Shown here one piece after another: positions 35,591-47,379 of a DNA stretch of 64,000 nt. Made by a program: the position numbers and the translations under genes. The notes below the pieces were generated by a model that was not told where the DNA came from, ran no database searches, and worked only from the letters and a program-made list of their open reading frames with translations. The stretch is from Eupeodes corollae. Its lineage: Eukaryota > Arthropoda > Insecta > Diptera > Syrphidae. Where the stretch lies: contig NC_079147.1 of NCBI RefSeq assembly GCF_945859685.1, positions 179,907,174 to 179,971,173 of the forward strand, written 5' to 3'. How positions within the stretch are numbered: position 1 is the stretch's first letter; the number at the start of each line of letters is the position of its first letter.

Positions 35591-38500
35591 TATTTTTCAG
35601 TCCATTTTTCCTCAAACAAAAACTTTCTTTGAAAATTGTACAGCGTCTAATTTTTAGTGGTTCACCTCAACTTTAAATATTGAAATTTGACAGTGACACT
35701 AAAAATGTTAATTTTGTAATTTTTAAAAAATTTACTACCTTCGTTGTTTTTCTACAATAAAAATAGGTACCTATCAAATTTTCACCGAAAACAAAAAATT
35801 CTTATACAGACGTCACCAACAATTAAATAACCGCACGTGTCATCTAAATTTAAAACAAACATCCTCCCCGTTCTCAAAACTACAGGACGGAATATAAACT
35901 GCATCTCTATAGCTTCAATACTGAACAAATTATTATCAGTCAAATAATTAAATCTCTTGTTTCTCAATAAGTGTTTTTGAAAACAAATACCTAGCTTGTT
36001 AATTTTTCTCCTGTTGTTTGTTCTCTTTGAACAAAAAAAAAGTTATATAAGGTCTATAGATTTATCATATCAGAAAAAGGGTAGGTCAGAAACCCTATAT
36101 GCACATTTAAATAAATCTCAAAAGTGAAAAGGGCCACCAGAGTTAACGTGAAAGTATTTGAAAGTTCATCAAATTATACGAAATAATTAGGCACTAATTA
36201 AAAACTTTTTTATTTATTTTACTAGCAGAGTTGCCATATTCAATTCGTCTTCTTTTCGATACAAAAACAGAAGACAAAATTGTTTAAATACCAACGAACA
36301 TACAAAAAAATGCATTTTCTTCTTTTTTTTTCTGCTTAGCTACGCGTTTACGTCACGCTATTTTCCTACCACACCAACAACAATACACATACAAAAATCA
36401 AAACACATACAATGAAAAAATACGACAACACCATTTTCATTATATTTTCTCTTTTCTGCTGTTTTCCATATTCTCAACTTAGCTCAACTCAAATCAGCTC
36501 AGCGCATAGCACATCAGCAATAAACGAAAAAATAAAATAAAATTAATAAAACAAAAATTAAGAAGAAAATATAAGAAATTCATCTAGTCCCTATCTCTTT
36601 CCCTTGAAATTCATTGCTTGTGTGCTAAAAAGAGATGAAGGTTGCCGGTGTGTCGTCGTCGGTCGTCTACATATATAAATATCTTTTTCTAGTATAGAAA
36701 AGAGAAAAATATCGAGCAACGACGAAAAAAAGAAAATCATCATAAAAATTCAAAAACACAAAAAGAAAAATACGTAACAATCCATCGATCGGTATATGTT
36801 TCCAAATTAAATTCCATCAGAGCAGAATTAGAAGTGTCTTCAGAAACCCTCAAAAACTAAAATAAGGCTCACTGTTTCTTATCCATCGAATACAGTAAGT
36901 TTCGAAAACCCCAAAATTTTCTTCGGTAGAAATGCAATGAATATGAGTTTGTTGCGTTGATAAAATGTAGTCAAATTCCAACACAATCCAAAAAACAAAA
37001 TAGATAGAGAGAGAGCACTTTTTGATTTAACACTTGAATTTTCCAATTGGAAATTAATTCGCTCACTTTTGTTGTTGTTGTTTTCTGTATTTTTTGACCA
37101 CCGTTATGCTCTTATTTTTCTGTCGTATCGTAAGAGCAATTTTGAAACCAATTTTTTAAGTCACTTGATAGTATGTTGTTAAATTTTCGATTTTTTTTAA
37201 CTTAGCGAAACTCAGCGAAAATTATAGCGAAAACTTAGCGAAAATCCACAATCCAAAGGTATTTTATTGACTTTAATCCAAGAGATATTTTTTTGTGTGT
37301 TGTTATCCTTTTTTTTAAAAAAACTTTGCAAGTTTACAAGAAATTTATCGTCGAACCGACGAATATACGACGGCGACAACGACGACGAGAACGACGACGG
37401 AAACAACGACTGCGAATGCAAAGGCAAAGACGAAGACGACACACGATGATGGATGACGTATTTGGCGATGAAGGTTTTTTTTTTTTTTTTTTCGTGTGTG
37501 TTTTTCTTTTTTATTCTTTAAGTGATTGAAGGAAATGTTGATAATATAAATTTGAAGCACAGAGTTTAAAATAAATCCAGTTTTAATCAACAAAAAAAAT
37601 TAAAATTTGTTCCACTTTTTTGTTTTAATAATTTTTTGTATATATTTTTTGAACAAATTGTATATTATATATGTATCAAAGTCGCGATTCCGCGACACGC
37701 AATGTACCTCCCATCCGAACGTAACGAAATACAAACTCGAACTAAAAAAGTTCAAAATTTTATTTTTACATCCACACAGTGAAATTTTGTGTAAAAAAGA
37801 AGACGAACAAGTTGCGTAGTTTTACTCTCAGTCTCAATTTTTCTACAATTTTCTGTACAAGTGAGTCAGTGGGAGAGAACCGTGAGTAGTGAGTTGTCAC
37901 TGTAGTGAACTAAACAAGAGAGAGAGAGTATTTATGTTTGTGTTGGAATTAAAAAAAAAGTATCTGTGAGATCCTAGGTTTACTTCATATTTAGATATTT
38001 TATTTATTCTATCTTCCATATTAATATGTGACTGAGAGATATTTTTGTTGCAAGAAAATAATGAAGTATCTGCAAATTTGTTTTGACCGTAAAAAGTAAT
38101 TTAATGAGATGGGCGGACATGCGTTTTGAAAATTAGAATAAGGTGAAGTGAATAAGATAGATATATTTTTTGTTTTTTTTTTCGGGGGGAATAGGATCGA
38201 AATGAGTCCGAGAAGATAGATTTTTCAAGTTTAAAAGGGAGTTGGTTGGTGTGTGGTGTTATTTTTTTTTCTTTTTATTATTTTATAACTTATATTTTGC
38301 AAAATTCAATGTACAGTGAGTCAGGCATTTGAACTTAAGACGATAGGTGCGCATTTTTCGACAATATTCGTGAGATGCAATACAAAAATCATTTTCATGC
38401 TGAATTATTTATTGTTTTTAATAAAACTGGCGCCCAACGCGAGTTTCAAAAAAAAGACACAACAATACGTTTGAGTTTTATTTCTGACTGTATAATAATA

Positions 38501-38895
38501 ATTGAACAGTTTGCGTTAGTAAATTCTGTCTTAAAAGTCATTTGACAGAAATTGTTCACGTTATAAGTTTTAAAAGGTTAAAGAAAGGCAATTGATTTCT
38601 ATATACATACAAAATATAAATTGTATTGAAAAGTGATCTATGGAAAACTTAAAGTTCCTCATATTCCCTATAGAATAAATTAAAATTGTGTCTATTGTAC
38701 CCATCATTATAATAAAAAACGTAAAATGATTAAAATATAAGTTTTCCATAACTTTTGAACGTACAGTGGGGTTGAAAACAAGTAACAGGTGGATGTGAGG
38801 TTTTCAATCGGTCAATACTTTGTTAGTTGATTGGTCTGTTCGGCAATTGTCAATTGGTTTATGCTCAGTTTGGTTTGAATTTTCAAACGCATTTG
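35591..38895. other. No ORF called; possible host 5' non-coding region
   Basis: The segment 36600-37900 differs from the surroundings. A CGACGA-rich stretch runs from 37350 to 37450. Two good splice-donor-like sites occur (ACA|GTAAGT at 36892-36900 and CAA|GTGAGT at 37857-37865), along with an Inr-like TCAGTC at 37829-37834. No protein frame with known similarity is present. It could hold non-coding first exons or a promoter of a neighbouring gene, but this is inference from composition. A primer-site motif, TGGCGCCCAACGCGA, lies at 38428. Confidence 0.35.
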
Positions 38896-39199
38896 GGGTT
38901 ATTGGGAACTTCTTTTCATATGGATTTGTTCCCATAATTGAAAAATTGGTATCGGGAATCTTTCGAAATTGGAAAAAAAAATTCCTATGGAAAAATATCT
39001 ATCGGCACCTTTTTTATTTATGGGAAAATCTTGTGTTTTTCTCTCTGAATATTTCCCAGTTATTTAGTTGTCGGAATCGAAAGCGGAGCAAACAATGTAA
39101 GCAATTCTCAACAAAATAATAATGAAAATATTAATATTAATTTATCCTTTTAAGGTCGAATTACTCACGAAGTTCAAGTTTTAATCAGTTTTACGGAAA

Positions 39200-40150
39200 A
39201 AAACGAGCTATTGCTAATGTTTTCACAACAAATCGGCCTAAGGTAGATGTATCAAAATTTTGAATAGAAGTAGAAAAAGAACTTAAAAGTTTGGGCCCAT
39301 CAACAAAATCTATTTCTGAATGGAAAAATATAGGTGATGAGTTGATAACCATGATTTTTTTTAAAGTATGTCTGAAAACAGGGGTGGTACCCGTGGCATG
39401 ATGGTTAGTGCGTTGGACTGTCATGCTAGAGGTCTTGGGTTCGATCCCTGCCTATGTCATCTAAAGTCTTTTCACGGGTACTGCCTCTTGCGAGGAATTG
39501 ACAAATTCTCCAAGAGTAACTATAGTCATGAAAAAGTGCTTTCTCAAAATTAGCCGTTCGGAGTCGGCATATAAACTGTAGGTCCCCTCCATTCCTGACA
39601 ACATTACTCGCACACAGGAATGGTTGAGAGTTGTAAGTCACTAGGCCTTGGTTCTCAACGGACTGTCGCGCCAACCGTTTTTTTTTTATGTCTGAAAACA
39701 AGAGACAAAAAAAGCAACCGGTAGAGGCCTATACATAGTGCGTTGGAGGAAACGATAATACGGATTTGTGTCTCGTTGGAAGAATGCCCCGACGCTTTAA
39801 CTTTTGGTCTCCCAGCTGAACATTCAAAACAAAACTTCAACTCCTTGTCGTACAAAAAAGCCACATAAAGGAATAACTTGTGACTTCGCTTTGGGAGGAA
39901 CGAGAAGTTGAAATCCAAAAAGAACTCTGCATTAAGGTTGAAGAGACATTTGAGACTATGAAGCGACACCAAAAAAAAAATTAAATATCATTTCAAGAAA
40001 ACATACAGGTCCAATGTCAAAAAAAGTGAGTTTCAGAAGAAGATGTTGGATAAAACCTCAAGGCACAACCTTGAAATGGAAGCGATGAGAACGCAGTAAG
40101 ATAAAGCAAAGCTCGAGTTCCAAAAACATTTACTTAAAATCGCCTCATAG
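39200..40150 (+). pseudogene. Myb/SANT-like (zeste-like) DNA-binding protein relic
   Basis: The plus strand reads ANVFTTNRPKVDVSKF, a stop, then IEVEKELKSLGPSTKSISEWKNIGDELI up to the SINE. After the SINE come CLKTRDKKSNR, HSALEE, EECPDALTFGLPAEHSK and a charged helical end near 40050-40145 (LEMEAMRTQ...KAKLEFQKHLLKIAS). The block L-x-x-LGP-x-x-K-(S/T)-x-x-(E/Q)W-x-x-x-W/I-x-D is typical of the zeste/Myb-SANT-like domain found in insect regulatory proteins and in TE-derived proteins. Stops and frameshifts show it is dead. It could be a retro- or TE-derived copy; the flanking inverted repeats favour a TE. Confidence 0.55.
39381..39686 (+). mobile_element. tRNA-derived SINE, complete, with perfect TSD
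   Basis: A 306-bp insertion flanked by a perfect 14-bp direct repeat, TATGTCTGAAAACA (39367-39380 and 39687-39700). The head has an A box at 39394-39404 (TGGCATGATGG) and a B box at 39438-39448 (GGTTCGATCCC) with normal tRNA spacing. Between them is an anticodon-arm-like segment with CTGTCAT, as in tRNA-Asp (GTC). The tRNA-unrelated body follows (39449-39675), and the element ends in a run of T (39678-39687). The body contains GTCCCCTCCATTCCTGACAA and a terminal TAAGTCACTAGGCC phrase that recurs at 15.0 kb. RNA polymerase III transcription and LINE-driven mobility are inferred from the class. Confidence 0.92.
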
Positions 40151-40418
40151 ATCTTTCTTTACTTCGTTGTTCTTGTTGTATTTCATCGATGAATAATAAA
40201 AGGGATATTCTTTGCATTTTTAATTAAGGATTAGGTCTGGGACGAAGACAAACAATTTTTGTTCACAAGGAACCGGAAAACTATGTTCGAAAATGAATTC
40301 ATTATTTTCATGTTGACAAAATTTGTTGCCATGGAAAAAGAATTGCGTGGGAAATTCCCGATAGTAGGAACTTGCTCCCGGGAAAGGAAAAATTCCTAGG
40401 GAAGAATATTTCCCGATA

Positions 40419-43400
40419 AGGCTGATTATATAGCATAGTGGGCTTGTGGCGTTGTCTCCCAAATCGTGCGATTAAGACCGCTGGCAGACGGCAGAGAATA
40501 TTTAGCCCATTGCTGCAATAAAAAGTGGTCAAAAATCGAGCCTCTATGGTTTCTTTTTGGAAATCATTTTTTAAACATAATGATGAACTATTATCTTTAT
40601 AGTAAAGCTTAATTTTTGGCCATAAAGTTCAAACATTCTTCATTGATTTTGGTCATGATGATACGGGATGATATAAATGGGTCGTTGTTACCCTTTCCCA
40701 CGATGGTCCTATTAACATGTTTGGTTGTTTTTTCAGAGACCAGGCTTTCGAATTTAATTGGAAATTTAAGTTGGAGTCCCTAAGATCGAAGATGAAACTC
40801 CTTTTTTCTGGAGAACAATTTTGATTTTGGCCCATATTATGTATCAACCTTCTTAATATTCGTAAAACATTGAAAGGAACAAGATTTTGGCTTAAAAAAT
40901 GTTTGACATAAGAAAATAACTGTAATATTTTCCTGTCCAGATCTTACTAAGCTGTTAGGACATAAAAAGACAACAACAAAAACTCGTACATTACACACTA
41001 TTTAGCACATAAATTTACACAGTAGAGAACACAGCACCTTGAGCGACTAGACTATGTAAGGTGATAACAACACAAGACATTACTACAAGACTGAAGGACA
41101 GAAGAGAAAGAACAACAGACAGAAAGAACACATGACAACAGCACGCGGTAGGTCCCCCATCTGTCTACTAACCACGCTAACTGATGCTTGATTTCAGTGA
41201 TCGATGGGAACCAAAGCTTTATTAGTGTCTAGGCCGTTGCCCAATCACATTTTAATAACATTGTCAAACCCCATAAATAAAATATTTAATAATTTTAGAG
41301 GCTGTTGCATTTTATGAAAAAAATCAAGTTTCTCAATCAGAGTGCCGAATTTTGATTTATGTTCAATTGTTTATAGATGTTAAAATATTTTTAACATTCA
41401 CCAATTTAAAAAAAAGAAAAAAAAAACATATTACCTGGCGCCCAACGCGAAACCGAAATTTCTTTCTATAACACAAACAAAAATGTTACCATATAATGTT
41501 TGTTTGATTGGGCTTTAATGATCAATATTCTTGATGCAATTAATAAAAAACTAATTCATCTTCTGTAACCCGACGTTTCGCTGGCTATTTTCCAGCTTCT
41601 TCAAAGGATTTTTATTTTCAAATTTATTAGCCTTCAAGATTCTTTTCGTCAAAAGAAAATATTGTGATTCAATTACCTGCAAAGAAACAAAATTAAAAAA
41701 TTTATTAATTATTTTATTGATTATTTAAGTAAGAAAAAAATTAAATAGAAATTTCTGACAAAATCCATTTTTCAATCTTAATTTTTTGAATCACTGTTTA
41801 AAAATAATGGCGGCAGAAAATCAACACACAACAGCAATCAAATTTGCTGAACATATTTCTTCAAGCAAAAGAATTAAAAACCTTACAGAGTGAGACAAAT
41901 ATAAGTTCTCTTGAAATGAAACAACCAAATCGACACATTTTGCAAATGACAGAGAAAAAATAAGAATATGCACACAAGTTTCTCACAAACACAATCACAT
42001 CAGATGTTTCATGTTGTTGTGAATAAAATAATATAGGGTAAATTCTCTTTCGCTCTCTATCATTTTCTCTGTTATTCTTATATTTTATGGTGTTGTTGAT
42101 GACGAAACAGATGTTCGTCAAAAAGTAGATGGACAGAAAAAGCTTTTATAATTTTTATTTCTTCTTCTTTTCGTAATTCTTGTCTCTTTGCACATATCAC
42201 GCAATATACTATAACTACAAAAGAGCTTTTTGGAATTTTAGTAGGTAGGTACGACTATTTTGTGTTTTAAATGAATGTCTGCGTGCCCACCTCAAAATTA
42301 TCCCATAATTTAACAACAAATAATAAAAACCCAAATACCTTGATATTCGGATAAATATAAAAGCTGCAAAGAATACTCTGACAGAAAGGTAACTATGTAC
42401 AGCAGAGAAGAATGTATGGGAACGTCAAAATGAAACGGATGAATAAAAAGAGAAAAAGAAGTAACAACGAACCAAAATGAAAAATGAAAAAAAAAAAACT
42501 GGCTAGTTCAGTTTTTGAAAGATTAGATTCGGTTCTGATTGTAGTTTTGAATTCTATGGGCTTTCCGTCGAGCTTCACGACGACGAACAACGTTCTGATG
42601 GTTGATTTTTTTATTTGCTTTTAATTTGCTACTAATTAAAATTTCTCAACATTGCATAAAGTTCTTTAATGGGAAGATAAGTGAATTATAGTAGCCATTA
42701 ACTAAAACGTCGCTCGAGAGATATTCAACTTCAAAAACCAAACCATAACCAACAGCGACAGCGACACACACAAGCGACCGGAGAGGAGTGTAGATTGAAG
42801 ATAGTTTTGGAAAGAAATCTTCTTCTAGTGTATGGATTAATTTTTTTGGAAAGACTATTGTTGTGTGGACTGCGGAGGCAGAAGAGATATCCATCTTCAG
42901 GAAGGGAGACGACAGGGAGAAAGGGAGGAGGGAAATTCGTACTTAAGTATAATAAATCTTCAAAATGTGAACCTCGCAATTTGGTTGGTTAAATCAGACG
43001 TTGTTGTTGCATAGTGTGCTGCTGCTGCTGCTATTGCTGTTACTGGTTTAGATGGTTGATGATGGCTGTGATGATGGTGGATGACATCATCCGGAAAGAA
43101 GTTTGATATAAAAGAGCTATGTTTAGGGTTAATGACGGATGGAGTTATGGAGAGGAAGGAAGAAATATTAGCAGCAGCAACAACAATAACAACACACATA
43201 CAAAATATATTATAATCCAGAGTGGAATTTTTATTGCAAAAGTTTGCGTTTTCATCTTGTATTGAAAGCAAATGGGATATGGTCTGGTCGTTGGTCAATG
43301 GAGAATGGTTTGAAATTGCTTATTCGAGTATTGACGGAGTTTTTGAGAATTGTACGACTGAAATTCCAAGGTTCTGAAATAACAAAATATTCTTTATATA

Positions 43401-43695
43401 GGGAAAAATGCAAACAATTAATTCTAAAAATATGGGTTAATTTTTGGACCCGGTTTTAAAATTTCCAAACAAGTTTTTGAAAGTGAAGACTGAAGAAGGA
43501 ACATGTAAATGCAAACTATTTTCATTAACTTCCAATACGAAGCTATTTTAATCCATTCATAAATTTTGACATTTCTCGACGTTTCTTTTCCGTATCTCAA
43601 GAACCAGTAGAGATATCAAATTCAAAAAACTGACATTAGCTAATAAAACAGAAAAATGCAGAAACAACTTTCAAAAAAGTTAAGGGGGTTTTTTG
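40419..43695. other. No gene called
   Basis: AT-rich with three notable spots. A primer-site-like TGGCGCCCAACGCGA lies at 41436. A CCCGACGTTTCG motif lies at 41569 (see findings). The region 42500-43200 is richer in GC, with GCTGCTGCTGCT at 43018-43029 and a GATGATGG-rich stretch. Overlapping frames on both strands of that region have no recognised domain, and codon content follows the microsatellite composition. Confidence 0.4.
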
Positions 43696-43699
43696 CTAT

Positions 43700-44060
43700 A
43701 CTTACTTAAGGTGGCGCTACAGTCCTGTGTGAACTAGGGCTTTTTAAACATCGTGCTTGAAACAATAGTGCAGAGCTCACACGTCAACACTAGAGGCATT
43801 ATCTTTCAAAAGTCTGTCCAATTACTGGCATATGCTGATGACATTGACATAATCGGAAGAACTCAGCGTGATGTCAATGGGGCTTTTGTGAGTATTGAGG
43901 CAGAAGCGACAAAAATGGGTTTAACGGTTAATGAGGGCAAAACAAAGTACATGCTGTCGTCTAGAAAGGACATACAACACCGACGTTTTGGTCAAAACGT
44001 CACAATCGACAGACGTAACTTTGAGGTAGTCAAGGACTTCGTCTACCTAGGTTTTTTGTT
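43700..44060 (+). pseudogene. RTE-like LINE pieces in opposite orientations (family C)
   Basis: Bases 43703-43739 (acttacttaaggtggcgcta...tgaactaggg) are the 3' end of family C in minus orientation, as at 53.94 kb. Immediately after, 43753-44060 reads on the plus strand: LLAYADDIDIIGRTQRDVNGAF (motif C, YADD), KMGLTVNEGKTKYMLSSRKD and NFEVVKDFVYLG. This RT type is very common in insect genomes and is often misannotated as a host protein. Two inverted pieces of one element, side by side, point to a rearranged insertion. Confidence 0.8.
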
Positions 44061-44164
44061 AGAGCAACTTTTAAAAAAGAGTAGAACTTTGGTTGCCCAA
44101 TTATACACGAACCAATAACGCTATCGCCTTCAATTTAATAATATGTACATTGTTTAGGTATTAA

Positions 44165-44970
44165 GAATCAATTCTAAAGCACACAGGCTACATCATCCCC
44201 CAACTGCAATTCGACAGAAACTTCCAGATTTCTATACTCCCCAGATCTTTCTGGGAGGATAGGATATTCCTGGAAGATGAGTCAAGTCAAATTGTATGCA
44301 GATGGTTCAAAAACAAAACAAGGGGTTGGTGGAGGAGTGTACTCTGAACGACTGAAATTAAGTCTCTCACTCCGCCTTCCTAATCGTTGTAGCGTGTTTC
44401 AGGCGGAACTTTTGGCGATAAAAGAAGTCTTGTCCTGGGTTAAAGAAAACGTGATATCAACATCTAATATCCGTATTTTCTCTGATAGCCAGGCCACTAT
44501 CAAATCTCTGGACTCTGTCTCTACAAACTCTTTTACAGTCCATAACTGTCGATCATCTCTAATGGAGATGGCACAACAGTTTAATATTCACCTTTGCTGG
44601 GTGCCGGGCCATAGAAACATTCCAGGTAACTGTAAGGCAGATGAACTCGCCAGGAACGGTACAGTGCAGTCCCCATCCTACCACGTTTGGCACATACTAG
44701 CATACTAATCGCTACTTGTCTGTTGCTAATGCAAGACGCTATGAAAAAGGCAAACACTAGGTGAAACAACCCCACGTGTCAGGACACAAAAAACATCTAG
44801 CCAACACTAGATTAAAAACGTTCAAGGTGCTTGCTATCCCTAATCAGATCGCATATAAGCTGTCATAACCGAAGAAGGAAGCCTCAAGCTTCATGTGGTA
44901 TCACAATGGGCAATTAGACTGGCCTAAGTGTGTCCGTTTCCATCCAGGACAGCCACTTTAACCATATCTA
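44165..44970 (+). mobile_element. Family A LINE 3' fragment (copy 5)
   Basis: Plus-strand 5'-truncated copy. The connection region starts with the 'aattctaaagcacacaggctacatcatcc' phrase, RNase H follows, then the 3' untranslated region with a decayed tail (cactttaaccatatctaagctaac, near 44954). The cysteine-knuckle coding part is deleted near 44875. Confidence 0.87.
44277..44708 (+). pseudogene. LINE RNase H domain, most complete in the window
   Basis: An open frame of 143 residues covers the whole RNase H fold. The first Asp is in LYADGSKTKQGVGGGVYSE (family usual FYTDGSK), the Glu in SVFQAELLAIKEVLSW and the second Asp in IFSDSQATIKSLDS. The last block is WVPGHRNIPGNCKADELARNG with its His and Asp. 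All catalytic acidic positions are kept. There is no upstream RT; ATG 44277 is simply the first Met in a truncated fragment, not a real start. Confidence 0.88.
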
Positions 44971-44999
44971 AGCTAACTTACGAGTATGTGACGTCATAC

Positions 45000-45265
45000 C
45001 AAACTAGGATAATTTTGAAAAAATAAAAAAATTAACGGCTTTGTTCAAAAATACAGACAAAAATATTTGTCACTTAGAATATTTTTCGAACAAAAATGAT
45101 TTTCGTAATAAAATAACATTTATGCAACGAAGAATAACGTTTTTGACATCTGGTAAATTTACCAGACATCTCGTTTCAAGTATATTTCTTAAAAAAAAAA
45201 TTGAGTTGTTTTTCATAAAAAATTACAACTATGAAAAATATGATAATTTGTAAAAATTGATTTTC
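45000..45265 (+). repeat. Satellite-like repeat unit
   Basis: It contains 'atgcaacgaagaataacgtttttgacatctggtaaatttac' near 45122 and 'aaaattgattttcggttc' near 45254, the same order as in the other family members. The long family A LINE begins just to the right. Confidence 0.65.
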
Positions 45266-45284
45266 GGTTCTTGTTATGTCATGA

Positions 45285-47233
45285 ACTCTCCTTGGAAAAA
45301 CCCTGGAGAAAGTCGTCGCTGAAGCGGAAAGGCAAAGGATCCACCTAATTATTGGAAGCGATGCTAACGCTCATCATACTGTATGACAGAAGTGAGTCTC
45401 TTTTTGATTATATTCTTGGTACTAACCTCTTAGTAAGACATGTTGGAAATGAACCAACCTTCATAACTAAAACTCGACAAGAAGCCTTAGACATAATTTT
45501 GTCTCAGATAGTATACACCATATGATCTTGGACTGGAAAGTATCCAAAGAACACTTGTTCTCTGATCATAGATATATCCAGTTCAATATAAATGTGGATG
45601 ATAACCCGAGTCCATTGACCTTTCGAAACTATCGGAAAACTGACTGGGCTTTATACAGGAACTTATTTCAGAGATTACTAGAACCTGGACTATCTAGTCC
45701 TTCCTCTAACGCTAACGAACTTGACAACAAATTCAATGACCTTACCTCAGCTATGAACAGATCGCTAGAAATTGCTTGTCCACTTATACACATAAGAGGA
45801 AAGAGGAAACCACAATGGTGGGCCTCAGAGCTTGACTCACTCAGGAAGGAATGCAGGAAACTTTTCAACCGGGCCAAAGCTGCAAGTCTAGCCTCTCATT
45901 GGGACTCCTTCAAAGAATCCCTAAGAATCTACAAGAAGGCACTAAGGAAATCCAAGCGATCTTCTTGGCGATCCTCCTGTGGCATGATAGAAGAAACTTC
46001 TGAAGCCTCTAGGTTACGGAAAATTCTTTCAACTAATCCAGCTATGCCAAGCTGCTTGAAAAATACAGACGGCTCCTGGACAAATTCAAGTAATGAATCG
46101 CTGAACTTACTATTGGACACTCACTTTCCTGGTAGTTCTTTTACCGAAACTTGCAACAGTTTTATACGTTCAAGTTCAAATACAACATATCCACAAGGTC
46201 TAATCACAAAGGATAAGCTACAATGGGCTCTCCACAGCTTCAAACCATTTAAAGCTGCAGGACCAGATGGTATAATACCAGTCGAATTACAAAAGTCTTC
46301 TGATATAATTGCACCAATCCTTGAGGCAATTTTTACCAGCTGTTTTTACCTGGTCCATGTTCCCTCGGCATGGAGAGAAGTTAAAGTTGTTTTTATACCT
46401 AAAGCAGGTAAATGCTCCCAAGTCAATCCTAAAGATCTACGACCTATAAGTCTATCATCATTCCTTCTTAAGACCCTGGAAAGATTGATTGATATCCATT
46501 TAAGGTCACGTATCGATACAAGACTTCGTCTCAACATGCCTACTGTAAAGCTAAATCGGTGGAAACAGCGTTACACACTTTAGTACGCACCATCGAATAT
46601 TCCCTCCATCATAAAGAGTTCACTATGGTTGCTTTCCTTGACATCGAAGGTGCCTTTAACAACGTGGACACATCTGCAATCACTTCTGCACTGACATCTC
46701 TAAATGTAGAGAGTTTGCTTCGGGAGTTAATTCATTTAATGCTGACTAGCAGAATAATTAACTCAAAACTGGGCAACTCTTCTTGCAGACGATTCGTTAG
46801 TAGAGGGACACCGCAAGGTGGTGTTCTATCCCCTCTCCTCTGGAATCTAGTGTTGAATGAAATCCTAACTAGTCTGGATGCGGAGGGTGTCAGAGTGATA
46901 GCTTATGCGGACGACGTTGCTATAGCAGTTTCAGGAAAGCATCTTAATATCCTAAAAGGACTCTTACAAAATGCCTTAGACAGACTAATACTTTGGGCTG
47001 ATCAGTGTGGACTGGGTATTAACCCACACAAAACCGATCTGGTCTTATTTTCGAGGAGATACAAAATCCCATTTGTCAACCCTCCTTATATTAAAGGAAT
47101 CCAATTAAAATTCTCAGACGAGGCTAAATACCTAGGTCTTGTCTTAGACAAAAAACTAAATTGGAAACGCAACGTACAGGAAAGAGTCAAAAAAGCTACT
47201 GTAGCTCTTTTTTTGCAAAAAAGCTTTTGGTAA
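45285..47233 (+). pseudogene. LINE endonuclease C-terminus and reverse transcriptase
   Basis: The endonuclease end is IIGSDANAHHT (catalytic Asp-Ala-Asn motif, near 45350), DYILGTNLLVRHVGNEPTF (near 45405-45460) and LFSDHRYIQF (45552-45581). The linker WWASELDSLRKECRKLFNRAK follows. RT: FKPFKAAGPDGIIPVELQ (fingers, near 46250), VFIPKAGK, DLRPISLSSFLLKTLERL. A one-base shift near 46530 breaks the frame before QHAYCKAKSVETALH. Motif A is VAFLDIEGAFNNV (46630), motif B RGTPQGGVLSPLLWNLV and motif C VIAYADDVAIAVSG (intact). KYLGLVLDKKLNWKR completes the domain. With a single shift and a few stops in the endonuclease part, this copy is fairly young. Confidence 0.93.
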
Positions 47234-47379
47234 TAAATGGGGTTTACAGCCCAGAATCACGCATTGGCTATACACATCGGTAATGAGACCGATTTTAAAG
47301 TACGGTGTGGCAGTATGGTTGACTGCTTAAGAGAAAGGTATAAACAGGGATAAGATAAATGAAGTCCAACGTTCAGCCT

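Larger units (their letters stand above)
38900..40418 (+). mobile_element. Candidate DNA transposon with GGGAA-rich inverted ends and a Myb/SANT gene relic
   Basis: The left end (from 38900, TATTGGGAACTTC) and the right end (to 40418, reverse strand TATCGGGAAATATTC) resemble each other as inverted repeats over about 90 bp. Shared blocks include GGGAA, TTCTT..C.TA.GGA.TT.T.CC, ATCGGGAAT and TTTTTCC.ATGG, with many differences between. Between them lies a gene relic on the plus strand (39200-40150), split by a SINE. A Myb/SANT-like protein between inverted repeats recalls the accessory gene of PIF/Harbinger transposons. No transposase is seen, so the class is inferred only. Confidence 0.5.

Noticed and set aside
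37267..37593. Asp/Arg- or Val-rich frames over the CGACGA stretch
   Set aside because: Three frames on both strands are open because of the triplet repeat, and none has a recognisable domain.
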